Positions 1-11,249 of a DNA stretch of 64,000 nucleotides are shown here, piece by piece (the stretch's first letter is position 1; the number at the start of each line of letters is the position of its first letter). Position numbers and translations under genes: made by a program. Origin of the DNA: Symsagittifera roscoffensis. Taxonomy: Eukaryota; Xenacoelomorpha; Acoela; Convolutidae. The notes beneath the pieces were generated by a model. It had not been told where the DNA came from, searched no databases, and was given only the letters and a program-made list of their open reading frames with translations. The stretch lies in the NCBI RefSeq assembly GCF_963678635.1, contig NC_087067.1:37644686-37708685 (forward strand). Reading direction: 5' to 3'.

Positions 1-2340
1 TCCCCGCGCTACTCAATCTTAAGACTAATCTTCATTGCCGTTTTCTAAAAAGGTAATTGGATTGGCAACTAAAAAAAAATTACTGGAAGAAGTAATGCTT
101 GACAGTTTGGCCTTCAGTCCCACGTAGCCCACAAATAATCGTTTTTCCAGTTGGGATGAGTGGCTGGTAGATCTTAAAAAACAAAATAGTTTTGAAATTC
201 TGGATTTTTCTCAATTTCGTTGTAGATATCATTACTGCGGATTTCATACAAGAAAAAATCAGTGTCCAAATATAAAAGAGTTGCGTCAAAATTTTTTAAA
301 TTATGTTGTGATGGAACTGGTACATGTGAAATTTTGCCAAAACCAGTAACTTTGAACCGATGAATGTGGGTTTATCCCATATAAAGATCACACACTTTGA
401 GGTTCTAGATACTAGTTTTACACCGCTAAATGTTTTTTGGTTGAAAGATTTTGCACTTCTTCAGCACTCCGAACAATATCTATACATAGTCGTTTCCTTT
501 TATACACAGAATTTTCTAAACGCACCATTTTTAAATTGCTCAAAATCTTGCTCAAACTCGGTAGTAACCTGTTTTTGGAGCTCACTGTTGAATTGAACAT
601 ATGTTGCGAAAAATTGTTTTTGTCTAAACTGAAAAATTGGATTTTTTTTTCAGTTGGCAGACCAAGTTTGACAACAAGTTGAAGCGTTAGGTTGTGTAAA
701 GCATAATTTTTTTGGAAAAAAAAATTGTATAAGCTTTGGCGTGGTGCCCACTATATCCGAAAGGTTCATTTTTTTCAACATGTCCAATTAAAGCTCACTG
801 AGCCACCTTTTGGACCTAAGTCCTTTTCGTGGAGAAAGTGGGTATTCCGAATGTGCATCATGCAGATGATCGGGTTACGTAAGATCAACGTCCAAAATTT
901 ATCCGATTTTAGATTTTCTGCTCGTATTGAGAAATTAGGCTATAGTTACTTGGTCATTTTACTCGAATGAGTTTATTGGAAGAGAAAATTTCTCCATAAT
1001 CCCGCCACATAAATTTCTATCGTCTATTATGAAGAGTAAAGTGCTCGGCTGTTTAGAGTCATAGTTTTTCACAATTTTATTGTTGGCAGATACAAGTCTT
1101 TTTTTCTTAAAAACAGTGGCAATGCCTCCACTGATCAGGTTATCTGCCATTTCCAAGTGCTGCCTATCAGTGAGCAAATGGAGGTCAACCTTGCTTGATC
1201 TCAGAAACGCATCCCCTGAGGGTTGCTAACCGTGAAATATTGTGCACAATCTAATTTATATGTTTCATAACACACTCGTCTAAGCTCTTCAAACACGCAT
1301 ACAAGAATCAAGCTATCAGTCGTTAGATACAAATCACTGTATTTGCGCAAAGTCTGACAACCGAAACGAGTTTAATTCAACCATGCACATTGGTATTTCT
1401 TCACTGATACTATCAGCACCTCCTTACAGCGTGTCGGTCCACTTACCCGGACAGGTAGTCCATCTTCTGTGTCTTTTGAATGACTGTCAATATGCGAATA
1501 GGGGAAGTACCTTTTATGTTTAATCGATGCTTTATCTTCTTCCAGTGGGCTAGTAAACTGGCAATTGAGGTATATGAACTTATCCACGGGTAGATTCCGA
1601 GCCAACTAATCTGGTGAGCTGTTCATAAGCTTACAACTGTCCAGAAAACGGATTTCTTTGTAGATATTACGGACATATTCTTTTTCGTTTGTGTACTATC
1701 TAATCCACCTTTTCATTGTAAGTGAAAACAATTTTTTGTCATTGAGTGGATTGACCGAAAAGCTATTTTTGGATTTACCATCTAGCAGACTCTTCAGTAC
1801 ATGTTGCAAATCATAATTCTGAAAATTTTGGGCAAAGGCAGGAGTGAATTGTGTGGTATGGTACGTCTCAGGATGATGCCATTGCGGTGAGCCCATCAGA
1901 GGAATGATCCATTGAAATTTTGATGGTCCACCACTTTTGCGTTGGATCCGGAAAAATCATCCTTGCAGTTTCAGCGATTGTCAATGTCTTTATGATTAAC
2001 AATGCTCCGAGATAGTTCGGTTCTCTTTGTTTTTTTAAAAGAAATTCATGAGCAAATTTTTTTTACTATTTGAACCAATTTAGTCATCGCGTCAACTCCT
2101 CGTTGAATTGAAAAAAAGTCGGTTGTGGGTCTCCAACTTCCACAACTAAAAAACAAAAACTACTGGGTTTTGATTTTTCAATTTTGGTTGTGCTCGAGCA
2201 GGCATTATTTTTTCTCGCTGTTAACACCTTCTCCTTTACGGGCTCCAAATCAAAGTAAACAGCAAATGGACTTTAGCTTCTGACACCGATGTTTTTGAAA
2301 CGTACACTGCTCTTGTTAACATCTGGCATAGTAAGAATTG
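1..2340 (-). pseudogene. Family-B DNA polymerase (Polinton/Maverick-like), decayed copy 1, left arm of giant inverted repeat
   Basis: Protein-primed family-B polymerases replicate linear mobile DNAs such as Polintons. Reading the minus strand there is an exonuclease-I-like motif (FAVYFDLEP, about 2240-2268; family form F-x-x-Y-x-D-x-E), an exonuclease-II-like segment (AFAQNFQNYDLQHVLK within 1696-1896), an IRFLDS segment near 1640, an LCGGI segment near 1010, and a polymerase motif C, YLDTD, at 259-273 (family form YxDTDS). Many in-frame stops and frameshifts separate the pieces, so it is a pseudogene. The 5' end of the gene fades near 2340 and the 3' end runs off the window. The same domains occur in reverse orientation at 3040-5330. 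Family assignment is firm; the exact element type (Polinton or a relative) is inference. Confidence 0.72.
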
Positions 2341-2871
2341 CTGGTTCGTTAGCCATGCTCAATAACTGGTGCCGCTCTGGTCGTTTCACTTATGAACAAC
2401 GATGGAAGCATTTTCACAGAGCGAGTTTCTCGATCTGTGTGTTTTTTTTTTGCATTTTGCTGACAAATTTATCCAGTTCTTTTATTATGACTCAGTGATG
2501 CATGCCAATATCGTTTAAAAACAGCAAATCCATAACAAAGTTGGACTGATATTTCCACATTCTCACGGGTAGAAAATTTTTTTCAATGTAACTAAGGAAA
2601 AATTTCAAATGATATTTCTATACTAACTTTGAGTAATCATAATAATTTTTAATGAATGTGCAGCCAACAATTTCTCCTGATATGCTTAGATATAGACTCG
2701 CACTTACTTCAAAAAATCATATTAAAAAGCGGCAACTAACTTGTAGACAGTCGGTTGCATTTCATTGAGAATGTTGAAGCGTCCAAGTAGCTCATTGGTT
2801 AAACAAAGTCATCAGTTGGCATCAGCTCATACTCTTCGTACAAAGTCATCAAAGTCATACTCTTCGTTGCT

Positions 2872-3012
2872 ATCCTGCTTACTCTTCGTACAAACTCTAC
2901 AAAGTCATCAGCTCATTGGTTCTACAATCATCGTTCTTGAATTTCTGCGATGATTGTAGAAGCTCACTTTCTTCTAATCTTTACTCTGCATTGTACGAAG
3001 AGTAAGCAGGAT
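2872..3012. repeat. Centre of the giant inverted repeat: nested perfect hairpins
   Basis: Two nested inverted repeats mark the centre. A perfect 14-bp stem (2920-2933 with 2948-2961, core TCTACAATCATCG) has a 14-nt loop. Outside it, TCCTGCTTACTCTTCGTACAA (2872-2892) is repeated as its reverse complement at about 2992-3012. The motif ACTCTTCGTACAAA also recurs as short direct repeats between 2829 and 2895. This is the axis between polymerase copies 1 and 2. The left side has about 500 bp more than the right between the centre and the polymerase start. Confidence 0.8.
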
Positions 3013-3039
3013 ATTATTCTGCCGATGATAATCAGCAGC

Positions 3040-5330
3040 GAAACAAATGTTCAAGAAGAAGCAATTGTTGGCGAGATGTTAGCAAGAGCATTGTTTGCTA
3101 CAAAAAGATCGCTGCCCGAAGCTAGCGCCCGTTCGCTCTTTTTTTAAAGTCTGTGCTGGAGGCGATGGAAACAGTGAGAAACAATCCTGCTCCATAACAA
3201 CCGCAACTGAAAAACACAAACCCAGCAGTTTTTGCCTGATAGTTGTGGAAGTTGAAAAACCGCAACCTTCGTTTTTTTTTCTTCAAATCATCGAGGAGTG
3301 GACGCGATGAATAAATCTTACCAAATGATAGAAATATTGGCTCGGTACTTTCATAATAAAAAACGAAGATACCCGAATTACCTCGGAAGCACCACTAATC
3401 TTGAAGACAGTGAAAATTGCTGGATTTAAGAAGAGGAATATTTTTTAAAAAAATGCAAAAAATTTGACCGTAATAAATTCGATGGATCCTTCCTCGGGTG
3501 GGCTCTTAACAATTGTAACATCCTGAGACGTACCATACAACCATAAAATTCACTCCTGTATTTGCCCATATTCTTCAAAATTTTGATTGCACCATGTACT
3601 GAAGAGTATGCAAGATAACAGCTTTTCGGTCATTGCACTTAGAGACTAAAAGTTCATTTCACTTACAGTGAAAGCGTGGATAAGATTGTACTCAAACGAA
3701 CAAACGTATGCCCGTAATATCTGAGAAGAAATCCGTTTTTTGAACAGTTGTAAACTTATGAACAGCTCATTAGATGAATTGGCTCGGAATCTACCCGTAG
3801 ATAAGTTCATGTACCTCAATTACCACTTTACTAGCCGACCGTAAGAAGATATAGAATCGAGTCGACAAAAAGGTTTTTTCCTCTGCTCGTATGTTGAGAG
3901 CGATGCAAGGTACACATAATATAGACCACCTGCCTGGGACAAGTGGATCAACCCGCTGCAAGAAGGTGGTTTTAATGTCAGTGAGAATTATTACCAACAT
4001 GCATGGTGTAAGTTCAATCGTTTCAGTTGTCATAATTGGGCGAAAAAATTGACACCAACGACTGATACCTTGATTTTTGTATGCGTGTTTGAAGAGCTTA
4101 GACGACTGTGTTACGAAACAAATAAGCTAGGTTGTGCACAAACTTTCACGGTTAGCAACCCTCAGGGGATGTGTTTCTGAGATCAAGCAAGGTTGACCTC
4201 CATTTGCTCACTGATAGGCAGCACTTGGAAATGGCAGATAACCTGATTTGTGGAGGCATTGCCAAAAATTTTGAAAAAAAACTTATATCTGCCAACAATG
4301 GTTTTTTTGAAAAATTATGATTTACGATTCTGAACAGACGAGCACTTTCATCTTCATGATGAATGCGATCAATTTTAATGGCGGAATTACAGAAAAATAT
4401 CTTTTTTCATTGAACTCATTCGAGTTTAATGAACAATTAATTACAGCCAAAGTTCTCAATACGAGCAGAGAATCCGAAATCAGATTTTTTTTGGACATTG
4501 ATCTTACGTACTCCGATCATCTGCATGATGCACATTCCGATTACCCACTTACCCCAACCAAAGAAGTTGTGTCCAATTGTGGCTCAGTGAGCTTCAATTG
4601 TTCATGTTGAAAAAGATGAACCTTTCGGATAAAGTGGGCAACACGCCAAAGTTTATACAAATTTTTTTTCTAAAAAATTTATACTTCACACAACCTAATG
4701 TTCCAGTTTTTGGTCAAACTAGATTTGCCAAATTTAAAAAATAAACCCTCTGCTTCAATTTCGACAAGAAAAACTCATTGAACCACATGTTCAGTTGAAC
4801 ACTGAGCTCCGAAAAAAGGTTACTACCAAGTTTGAACAAGATTTTTTCTGTCAAATTACAATTGGTGCGCTTCGAAAACTCTGTGAATCAAAAAGTATTA
4901 GTTGTAGATATTGTCCGAAGTGCTGAAGAACTGCAAAGTCTAATAACAAAAAACCTTTAGCTGTGTAAAATTATTGACCAAGAGTTGGTATCTGTAACCG
5001 TACGACCTGTGAACACTAAATGGGATAAGCCCACAATTGACATTGCAATGTTGCTGGATTTGGCAAAATTTTTCAAGTTCTAGTTCCATTACAACGCAAA
5101 TTTTTAACATTCAGAAACCGATTTGTTCCAGTATGAAATCCGCAGAATTGATCTCTCCAACGAAATCGGGAAAAACCATGAACTGCAGAATCACTTTGAT
5201 TTTTCAAACCTACCAGCCATCCAACCCATCCAGAACAACGAGAATTTGTGGTTTAACCTCAAAATTAAAAAATAAGGACGAGTTTGGTTGGGAGATCATA
5301 CAGGAGTGCGTGGGACTGAAACCCTAGGGG
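3040..5330 (+). pseudogene. Family-B DNA polymerase (Polinton/Maverick-like), decayed copy 2, right arm of giant inverted repeat
   Basis: Homologous to copy 1 but on the opposite strand. Shared landmarks include the GACGCGATGA box (near 3302, matching the reverse complement near 2085), LARNLPVDKF near 3780, KGFFP near 3870, LTDRQHLEMAD near 4206, the DLHDAH-type segment near 4520 and YEIR near 5130. The motif-C position reads HSETD (5108-5122) instead of YxDTD, and the exonuclease-I acidic residues are not recognisable near 3120, so catalytic residues have been lost. Stops and frameshifts are frequent. A tail resembling the FDFSNLPA...HP region typical after motif C ends near 5270. By eye the arms look roughly 70-80% alike at the DNA level; I did not align them fully. 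Confidence 0.72.
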
Positions 5331-5507
5331 ATTAAAAATGATCGTTGCAACGGCTCACCGTAAAGCAGGGGGTTAAAAGTGGTCATTTGCTCAGCCACTG
5401 TTACATATTACTTGATGATACAACTAAAGAACTTGGGAGCAACTCACATGTCTGAAAGAATGCATGGCGCTTCCCTTTACAGCGATATGAAAGGAAAAAT
5501 AAACGAT

Positions 5508-5861
5508 GCCCGAAAAAACTGTAACAAGTCGACAATGCCAGCCATGTACGCAATGCTCCAAATAATCCTCTACTATTTATCCAATTTGAAGGAAGATCAC
5601 TCTTAGGTTTGCCTTTGTTATACATCCGCGTAGAAGTGGAATGTACAAAATCGGGTTTTTCGAGTGAGGCGGAATTTTTGAAATAAATTTTAAAAAATGA
5701 ACTCAAAAATAAAGCGACTTTGTACATTCCACTTCTACGCGCATGTATAACAAAAGCAAACCTAAGGAGTGATCATCCTTCAAATTGGATAAATAGTAGA
5801 GGAGTGTTTGGAGCATTGCGTAGATGACTGGCATTGTCGACTTGTGACAGTTGTTTCGGGC
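5508..5861. repeat. Palindrome with about 143-bp arms and 68-bp spacer
   Basis: The arm 5508-5650 reappears as its near-perfect reverse complement at 5719-5861 (for example GCGTAGAAGTGGAATGTACAAA against TTTGTACATTCCACTTCTACGCG). The spacer 5651-5718 holds GAGTGAGGCGGAAT, whose reverse complement ATTCCGCCTCACTC recurs just outside the right arm near 5865, so the structure has also been rearranged. The open frames on both strands here are consequences of the palindrome. It abuts polymerase copy 2 and may be part of the same element, but no transposase or terminal motif is recognisable. Confidence 0.85.
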
Positions 5862-5889
5862 AACATTCCGCCTCACTCAAAAAAACCCA

Positions 5890-7560
5890 AGATCTGCTTC
5901 TGCTTTAGACCAAGCCCACTCTGAACTCAGTTTGATTCAGATGTAAGCTACAGTTAAGTAGTTCTACATATTCTTGATTTTTCTTAAACGAAAAATCAGC
6001 AATAGTTTGAGGACACTGAGGCAAAGCATAGCCAAGAACAGGAAAACCGAGAAACAACTTTCAGAAAAATGGTTTAAGTTATAATTATAAAACTTAGAGC
6101 ATAACGGAAACAGAAAAATAACTTCCGCAAAACACATTGGATCAAATCAGATAAAATCAAGGAAGTAAATTAATAGCCATCATTTTAAAGGATAACCTTG
6201 GAACCAAACTTTTGAAACAAAAATTAAAAGAGTTATTGTAAATTTTAAATTTAGTACCGAATGCAGACCAAGTAAAGAAAATAACGATGAAATTTCAGCA
6301 ATAGCCGAAAAAAAACGTTAAAAAAAATAAAAACATGAAAATATCTAACGTTCAGACACAATGTACAAAAAATTGCAATTGTTCATTATCCAGCCTTAAA
6401 AAGATCGGTCAGATAGCAAAACACTTGATAAAAATATATGCAAAACGACAAATTTTAAAAAGGACAAAAATGTTTAAATTATTAAAAAAGGCACCAATTT
6501 TGAGCTATTAGGGATTAAAGTGCAACTTAACTGTTTAGTTTTTGGTAACTCAGAATTTCAAAACATCAAACTACTAGAAATGCGCAAAATTTGTATAATT
6601 TGATTAATCAATCCGATGGAAACTTAAACACAAGAAAAATATCAAAAAACAAGCTTTGTTTATCCAGAAGGTTCAACAAGATACCTTTGAGTTTTCAACG
6701 GGATACACAAAGAAAAAGAGTGAAAAAAACTACGGGTGACAAGCAGTACAAGTCTTATCAGGTATCTAAGCCATCAGAATTAAAGATTACACCCATGAGA
6801 CGAAAAACTGCCTGACATAATTGGCACCTGAAAAACGCATGTGAAGAATGTTGGCTAAGCGCATACAGAAATGCATACCGGCTTTACGAACATCGCGCCA
6901 AGGGCGGCACCTTTCCCAATTGTTTTTTTCATTCTTTGAGCAAAGGTAAAGAGCTGTTTACGGAAATTAAATGTAGTGCCCGAACACAATTTATACCCTG
7001 GCCAATTGCAGGAGTAAAGGAAAATCTAGAAAAAATTCTACAAAAAAATTTGTTGTTACAGAATGGTGACTTAAATATCACGTGAACATACCCATTTAGA
7101 CGTATTTCCTATAGCTACGCTTCGATCAAACCACTGGTTTTCATAGAGTCAATGAAAGCAGCGAATTTTTTGTTCCGACTTTCTTAACCGAACATTTGTG
7201 CTCAGGTTGATTATTTTTTCTTCACATAAATTTTGACTTTTTAACTAGCCACTTTCGGCGGATTTTTTTTCCATTTCAATCAAAAACCATTGTTGTACTG
7301 AGATTAAATTTGGAAAAATGTTTCATCTGTGTTCTTTTCTTATGGGGGTTTAAAGATTGCCATTTTGGCCAATTTGGGACGATTAACGCGCGATTTATTT
7401 CGCGTTATTAACGCGTACGCGGAGATTTAGCCCGTCTTAGAAATCGTTCCAAATTGGTTGAAGGAAGCTTACTTTCCATAATTGATTTGTTACTAGGAGC
7501 GAAATCTATCCTTTTTATTTCTTATGGCGTCGGGGGGAGATGATTTTATATAAAAAAACT
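5890..7560. other. Gene-free AT-rich stretch
   Basis: No coding region I can support. The longest open frame (6591-6815, +) is low-complexity and K/R/N-rich with no recognisable domain. A small inverted repeat TAACGCG...CGCGTTA lies at about 7383-7406 within a local cluster of CGCG in otherwise AT-rich DNA. Confidence 0.5.
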
Positions 7561-7629
7561 CAAATTTAAATTAAATTTGAATGTTTTCTATTTATTTTTT
7601 GAATGCTATTACTGCTCCGAAGACCTTAA

Positions 7630-8095
7630 AAGGCATTCGGAACATTCAGGGCTTTGCCCTGACACGAGCAGTCTTTTCTTGTTGTTCGAAAAATTTCTTA
7701 CAACCTTTTGAAGATATTGATTTCCTGAGTTCAAATTTAAAAAACACTTTACCTCTGATTATTTTTTGTTAAGCTCTGGAGGTTTGAAAATTTTTAAATT
7801 GGCCATTTTCTGAACTAAATTATGCGCTTTGAAGAACTTAATCATTTCGCTAAGAGTGAAAGGCGAATTGGTTATGTGTGGTAAATTATCCAGCGCAACA
7901 AAATCGTTCAAAATGAACTGAGGCTAGCTAATCAGATCGGTTGTGTTCAACTCAACATTTCACAATTTGATATTGTCCAAATTTTATAGGTTTTCAATAT
8001 TTTTTTCCCAAAAACTATTCGATACGAATTAAGGGACAGTCGGAACATTCAGTGCTTTGCTCTAATATACGAGCAGTCTTGTTTATGTTAATGGT
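7630..8095. repeat. Direct repeat pair carrying a short hairpin
   Basis: The sequence CGGAACATTCAGGGCTTTGC (about 7638-7657) and its continuation CACGAGCAGTCTT recur at about 8041-8090 as CGGAACATTCAGTGCTTTGC...ACGAGCAGTCTT. In the first copy TCAGGGC-TTT-GCCCTGA is a perfect 7-bp stem; the second copy has lost part of the pairing. The spacing is about 400 bp. No gene is recognised around them. Confidence 0.6.
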
Positions 8096-8603
8096 TTTCC
8101 AGAATAATTTAAACTTTTCAATGCTCAGGTTCTTGTTTATCTTTTTGACAGACAATTCAGTTCATGATCTCTTAGTGATGGTGCAAGATCAAGGAAGCAT
8201 ATTTTTTTTCTCGAAAGAATCAATTTGGCAGGGCAAATGATGGCTGGATGGAGAAGGTGCGTATTCATATGTCCCAAAATACAAAAGCAGTCGCATAAGT
8301 CCCAAATCTTTTCAATTGGCCAAAAGACTAAATTAGCTGAGTCTCGGTTTAACTTCGCCAGTGGGCGCGCTACGCGCAGGTCACCGTGAAAGCCGGCTTT
8401 AAAATTCGTATAGAGTCCTACCCTCTGTTGACAAGCTCGCAACACGTTGGCGCGGCTGCGCCGGTCACTATCTACATCTTGAGTTTATGCTGCTTGAACA
8501 GTGAACAATCGGTCCAGAAGTTCGATGACTCAAATTTCAACCAATCAGAACTCAACAAGATAAATTATGAGAAAGAGTGTGGGGAGGGCAGGGGAGAATT
8601 AAG

Positions 8604-8665
8604 GGTGGGCGGACGCCCCCATTCAGGGACTCGAACACCTGCCGACCCAAATGGCTCGCTCACCC
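8604..8665 (-). repeat. tRNA-derived SINE-like fragment
   Basis: On the minus strand the segment reads GGTCGGCAGGTGTTCGAGTCCC, then GGGGGCGTCCGCCCACC. It contains a B-box-like T-loop (GTTCGAGTCCC). The same block, with the same GCGTCCGC sequence after a G run, occurs on the plus strand at 44290-44368. Two dispersed copies with a polymerase-III B box suggest a tRNA-derived SINE rather than a tRNA gene, because no full cloverleaf can be drawn. Confidence 0.5.
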
Positions 8666-9152
8666 TTTGTACTATTTTGAGATATCCATTTATGGCTGAC
8701 GGACCCTAAATTTTTTCTAATGGCGCATATATATACTAATATATACTAATTTTGAAGGGGGAGCGCGCGCCAAAAAAAACGCATTTTTTAAAATCAAATC
8801 TTTCAAAAAAAGTGCTTTAAAACGCTTTTTGGCCTGTTTTTCAAAAAATGCAGAACATTTGCTCAAAAAACGGGTCTTTTTGGTAATTTGGGAGAGGTCA
8901 GAAAATCAATTTGATCGACCTAAAAAAAGGTAGACAAAGTTTTCAATTTTTTTTGAAAATCCGCCCACCCTCGAGAAAATCCTAGATCCGCCCCTCGGGG
9001 AGGGTGTTCAGTTTTTCCCCCACCGTTCCGAAAAATCTTTGAGTGAAGTCTTTACTGTTATACAGTTCTTTGTGAGTTTTAAAAATAAGATCATAACGCT
9101 TGACTCTGATTGGTTGAAACTAATTACTTCAAAACCAATTATTATATTTCAG
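8666..9152. other. Gene-free stretch upstream of tetraspanin exon
   Basis: AT-rich DNA with no supported gene. It ends in a polypyrimidine-like TATATTTCAG that serves as the 3' splice site of the next exon (AG at 9151-9152). Upstream tetraspanin exons encoding the first two membrane segments were not recognised in the window. Confidence 0.4.
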
Positions 9153-9371
9153 TTCTGATTGTGGTCACAATAGCCTGGCTGAGTATTTTTATCTATGTCC
9201 TTGTGAAGCTGCATGACCAGATGATAGACCAGTTCAAGGACTATGAGGGGGAGACAGGGTTGAACTCGCCATCTATCTTCTACAATGTGGTGTGGGTCGG
9301 GTTGAAGACTTGTGGAGTGGATGGACCCGGAGATTTCAAGAAGTTCCAGGTCACCACCAGCGTCATCAAAG
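9153..9371 (+). CDS. Tetraspanin, internal exon (TM3 and start of large extracellular loop)
   Basis: Tetraspanins are four-pass membrane scaffolds. This 219-nt exon is bounded by TATATTTCAG and G|GTAAAT. It encodes a hydrophobic helix (VLIVVTIAWLSIFIYVLV, TM3), then an extracellular stretch ending in LKTCGVDGPGDF, the place where tetraspanins carry the CCG motif. Here the first cysteine is threonine. The exon begins with two nucleotides of a split codon and ends with one. The next exon (14600) supplies the missing two, giving a Gly codon and an unbroken frame, which strongly supports the pairing. The nearby ATG at 9110 lies in the intron and is not the start; earlier exons are missing. Confidence 0.82.
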
Positions 9372-10456
9372 GTAAATCGGGCCAATTATCATAGTGTCTT
9401 TTTACTCATGCCGCACAAATTTCTATTTTGGACGCTTTGTTCAAACTACGCTTCCGTGAGATATTAACCAATAAGAATCGAGCATTTTGTTTTCTGTTTT
9501 CACGTTTGTAAAATGCGCATTCAGGTGGCGCAAGTAAAAAGACCCGGATTGGGTTTCTGGGGAGCAACAAAAGGGATATGGAGCGAGGAGTACTATTTTA
9601 TAGTTTCATTTGTTTTATAACAAGTTTTAAACCATGTTTGGGAGAAGCTATAGCTTGAGACGGTACAAGGAGTTTGAAAAACAAAAATAGTCCAAGTTGA
9701 CGAAAAAGCCTATGATACAATTTTCTTTTGGTGAAAAAATGATTGTCCTACAATAAAATATCATTCACAAATGCTGAACATATATTACACGCCAAAAAAA
9801 ACAAAAAAGAGTAAGGCGATTTTTGTGAGAGCCAGTTGCGATTTTTGTGAGTTGTTTTCTAATTGTTGAATTTCTATTCCAATTTCTGGAGAACGCGACA
9901 AAAAAGTTAAGCTTAGCGTGGTTCTTTTTCTCCTGTAGAGAAATTCATTTTTTTTAAAATGGAAATTAGCTTAGTAAAAACAAGAATATATTGATGCCCT
10001 GCATCTGAAAAAGAACAACCCATTTTAAAAACGAACATTTTTGCTAAATTTTCTATGAATCTTATACCAACAGGATATGAAGGCAGTCGATCATAAGAAA
10101 GACATGGGTTCCCCCCTACTTGAAGACTAAAATTGTTTGTCATCCGGGTTGTAGTCACAGAGGTTATCAGTAGTGTTCAAGTAAAACAACAGTTGTAAAG
10201 CAAAATTCAGTCCTGTATAAGAGTAAAATCAGTATTTCACTCTGCTTTTCAACTGTCCAAGAGTTTGAACAGGAAAAAACTGCCAGTACTGTTCTAGAAC
10301 TGTAACACTACTTTTACAGTACTGTATCATTCTACTTTTATTCTAAAACATGACTGGAAACTTTTTAACGAGATTTCAATTCAAATTCAAAGTTTTGTTA
10401 CGTGTCATTACAGAAGGGAAAAACTCATTAAAATAGCCTAAAAATTAACGATTGTG

Positions 10457-10885
10457 CTACAAACAACCTAAAAACGAAGTTTTTTTTTCTGCAAATCAAT
10501 AGAAATTAGTTAGCATTAGCGTTGGTTGTTAAGAGGCATGAGCAGTAAAGAGGAAATTTTTGATTAAAAAAGGGAAGAAAAACAAGTTTTTAAATTGATG
10601 TATCCCCACAGCTCAAAACAACCTAAAAACGCAAATTTTTTTGCGAAAAAACAGAAATGTATTAGCGTTGGTAATTGAAAGGCTTGAGCAACTGAATTTG
10701 CCTGGAAACAGGGCAATTTTTGGCAATTATTTGGAAAAAAAACTTTTTCGTTAACTGATGCATCCCACCACAGCTAAAAATCAGCTGAAAACAACCAAAA
10801 ACGCAGTTTTCCTTTTGCAAAAAATTAGAAATATGTTAGCGTTAGCAATTGAAAGGCTTGAGCAACTGAATTTAGATAGGAATCT
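10457..10885. repeat. Three imperfect tandem units of about 155-175 bp
   Basis: Each unit begins CAACCTAAAAACG (10463, 10619) or CAACCAAAAACG (10792) and contains a TTAGCGTTGGTAATTGAAAGG-type block (near 10515, 10665 and 10837), followed by CTTGAGCAACTGAATTT in units 2 and 3. Units 2 and 3 are closer to each other than to unit 1. Confidence 0.7.
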
Positions 10886-11249
10886 AAAAATTAGGTCTTC
10901 TATTATTATTATTATCGTTATAATTTTAAAATAATTTTATTATTACAAAGAAAAATTAGTTAAGTGTGAATCCGAACGTTCTTGGAACTATGTCCATCGT
11001 CAGGTTGATAAAATTGATATAAAATGATTTACAGACGTTGAAACATCATAAAAGTTGTTGTGATGTTGAATATCATTAATATTATTTATTATTAATATGA
11101 TTTTTCAAAAATTGCTTTTTTCAAACGTGTTGTTTGTAAATAATCTTGGACTAAGATCACCGCTCTAGTAAGAATGGGAGGCAAATCTAGTAATTCGGAA
11201 TAAAGACCTGTCTTTTCCGCCTCCGACGCCCCTGGGTTTAACCACTTAT

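Noticed and set aside
5379-5727. Overlapping 75- and 108-aa frames on both strands
   Set aside because: They lie in the palindrome 5508-5861 and arise from it; no domain.
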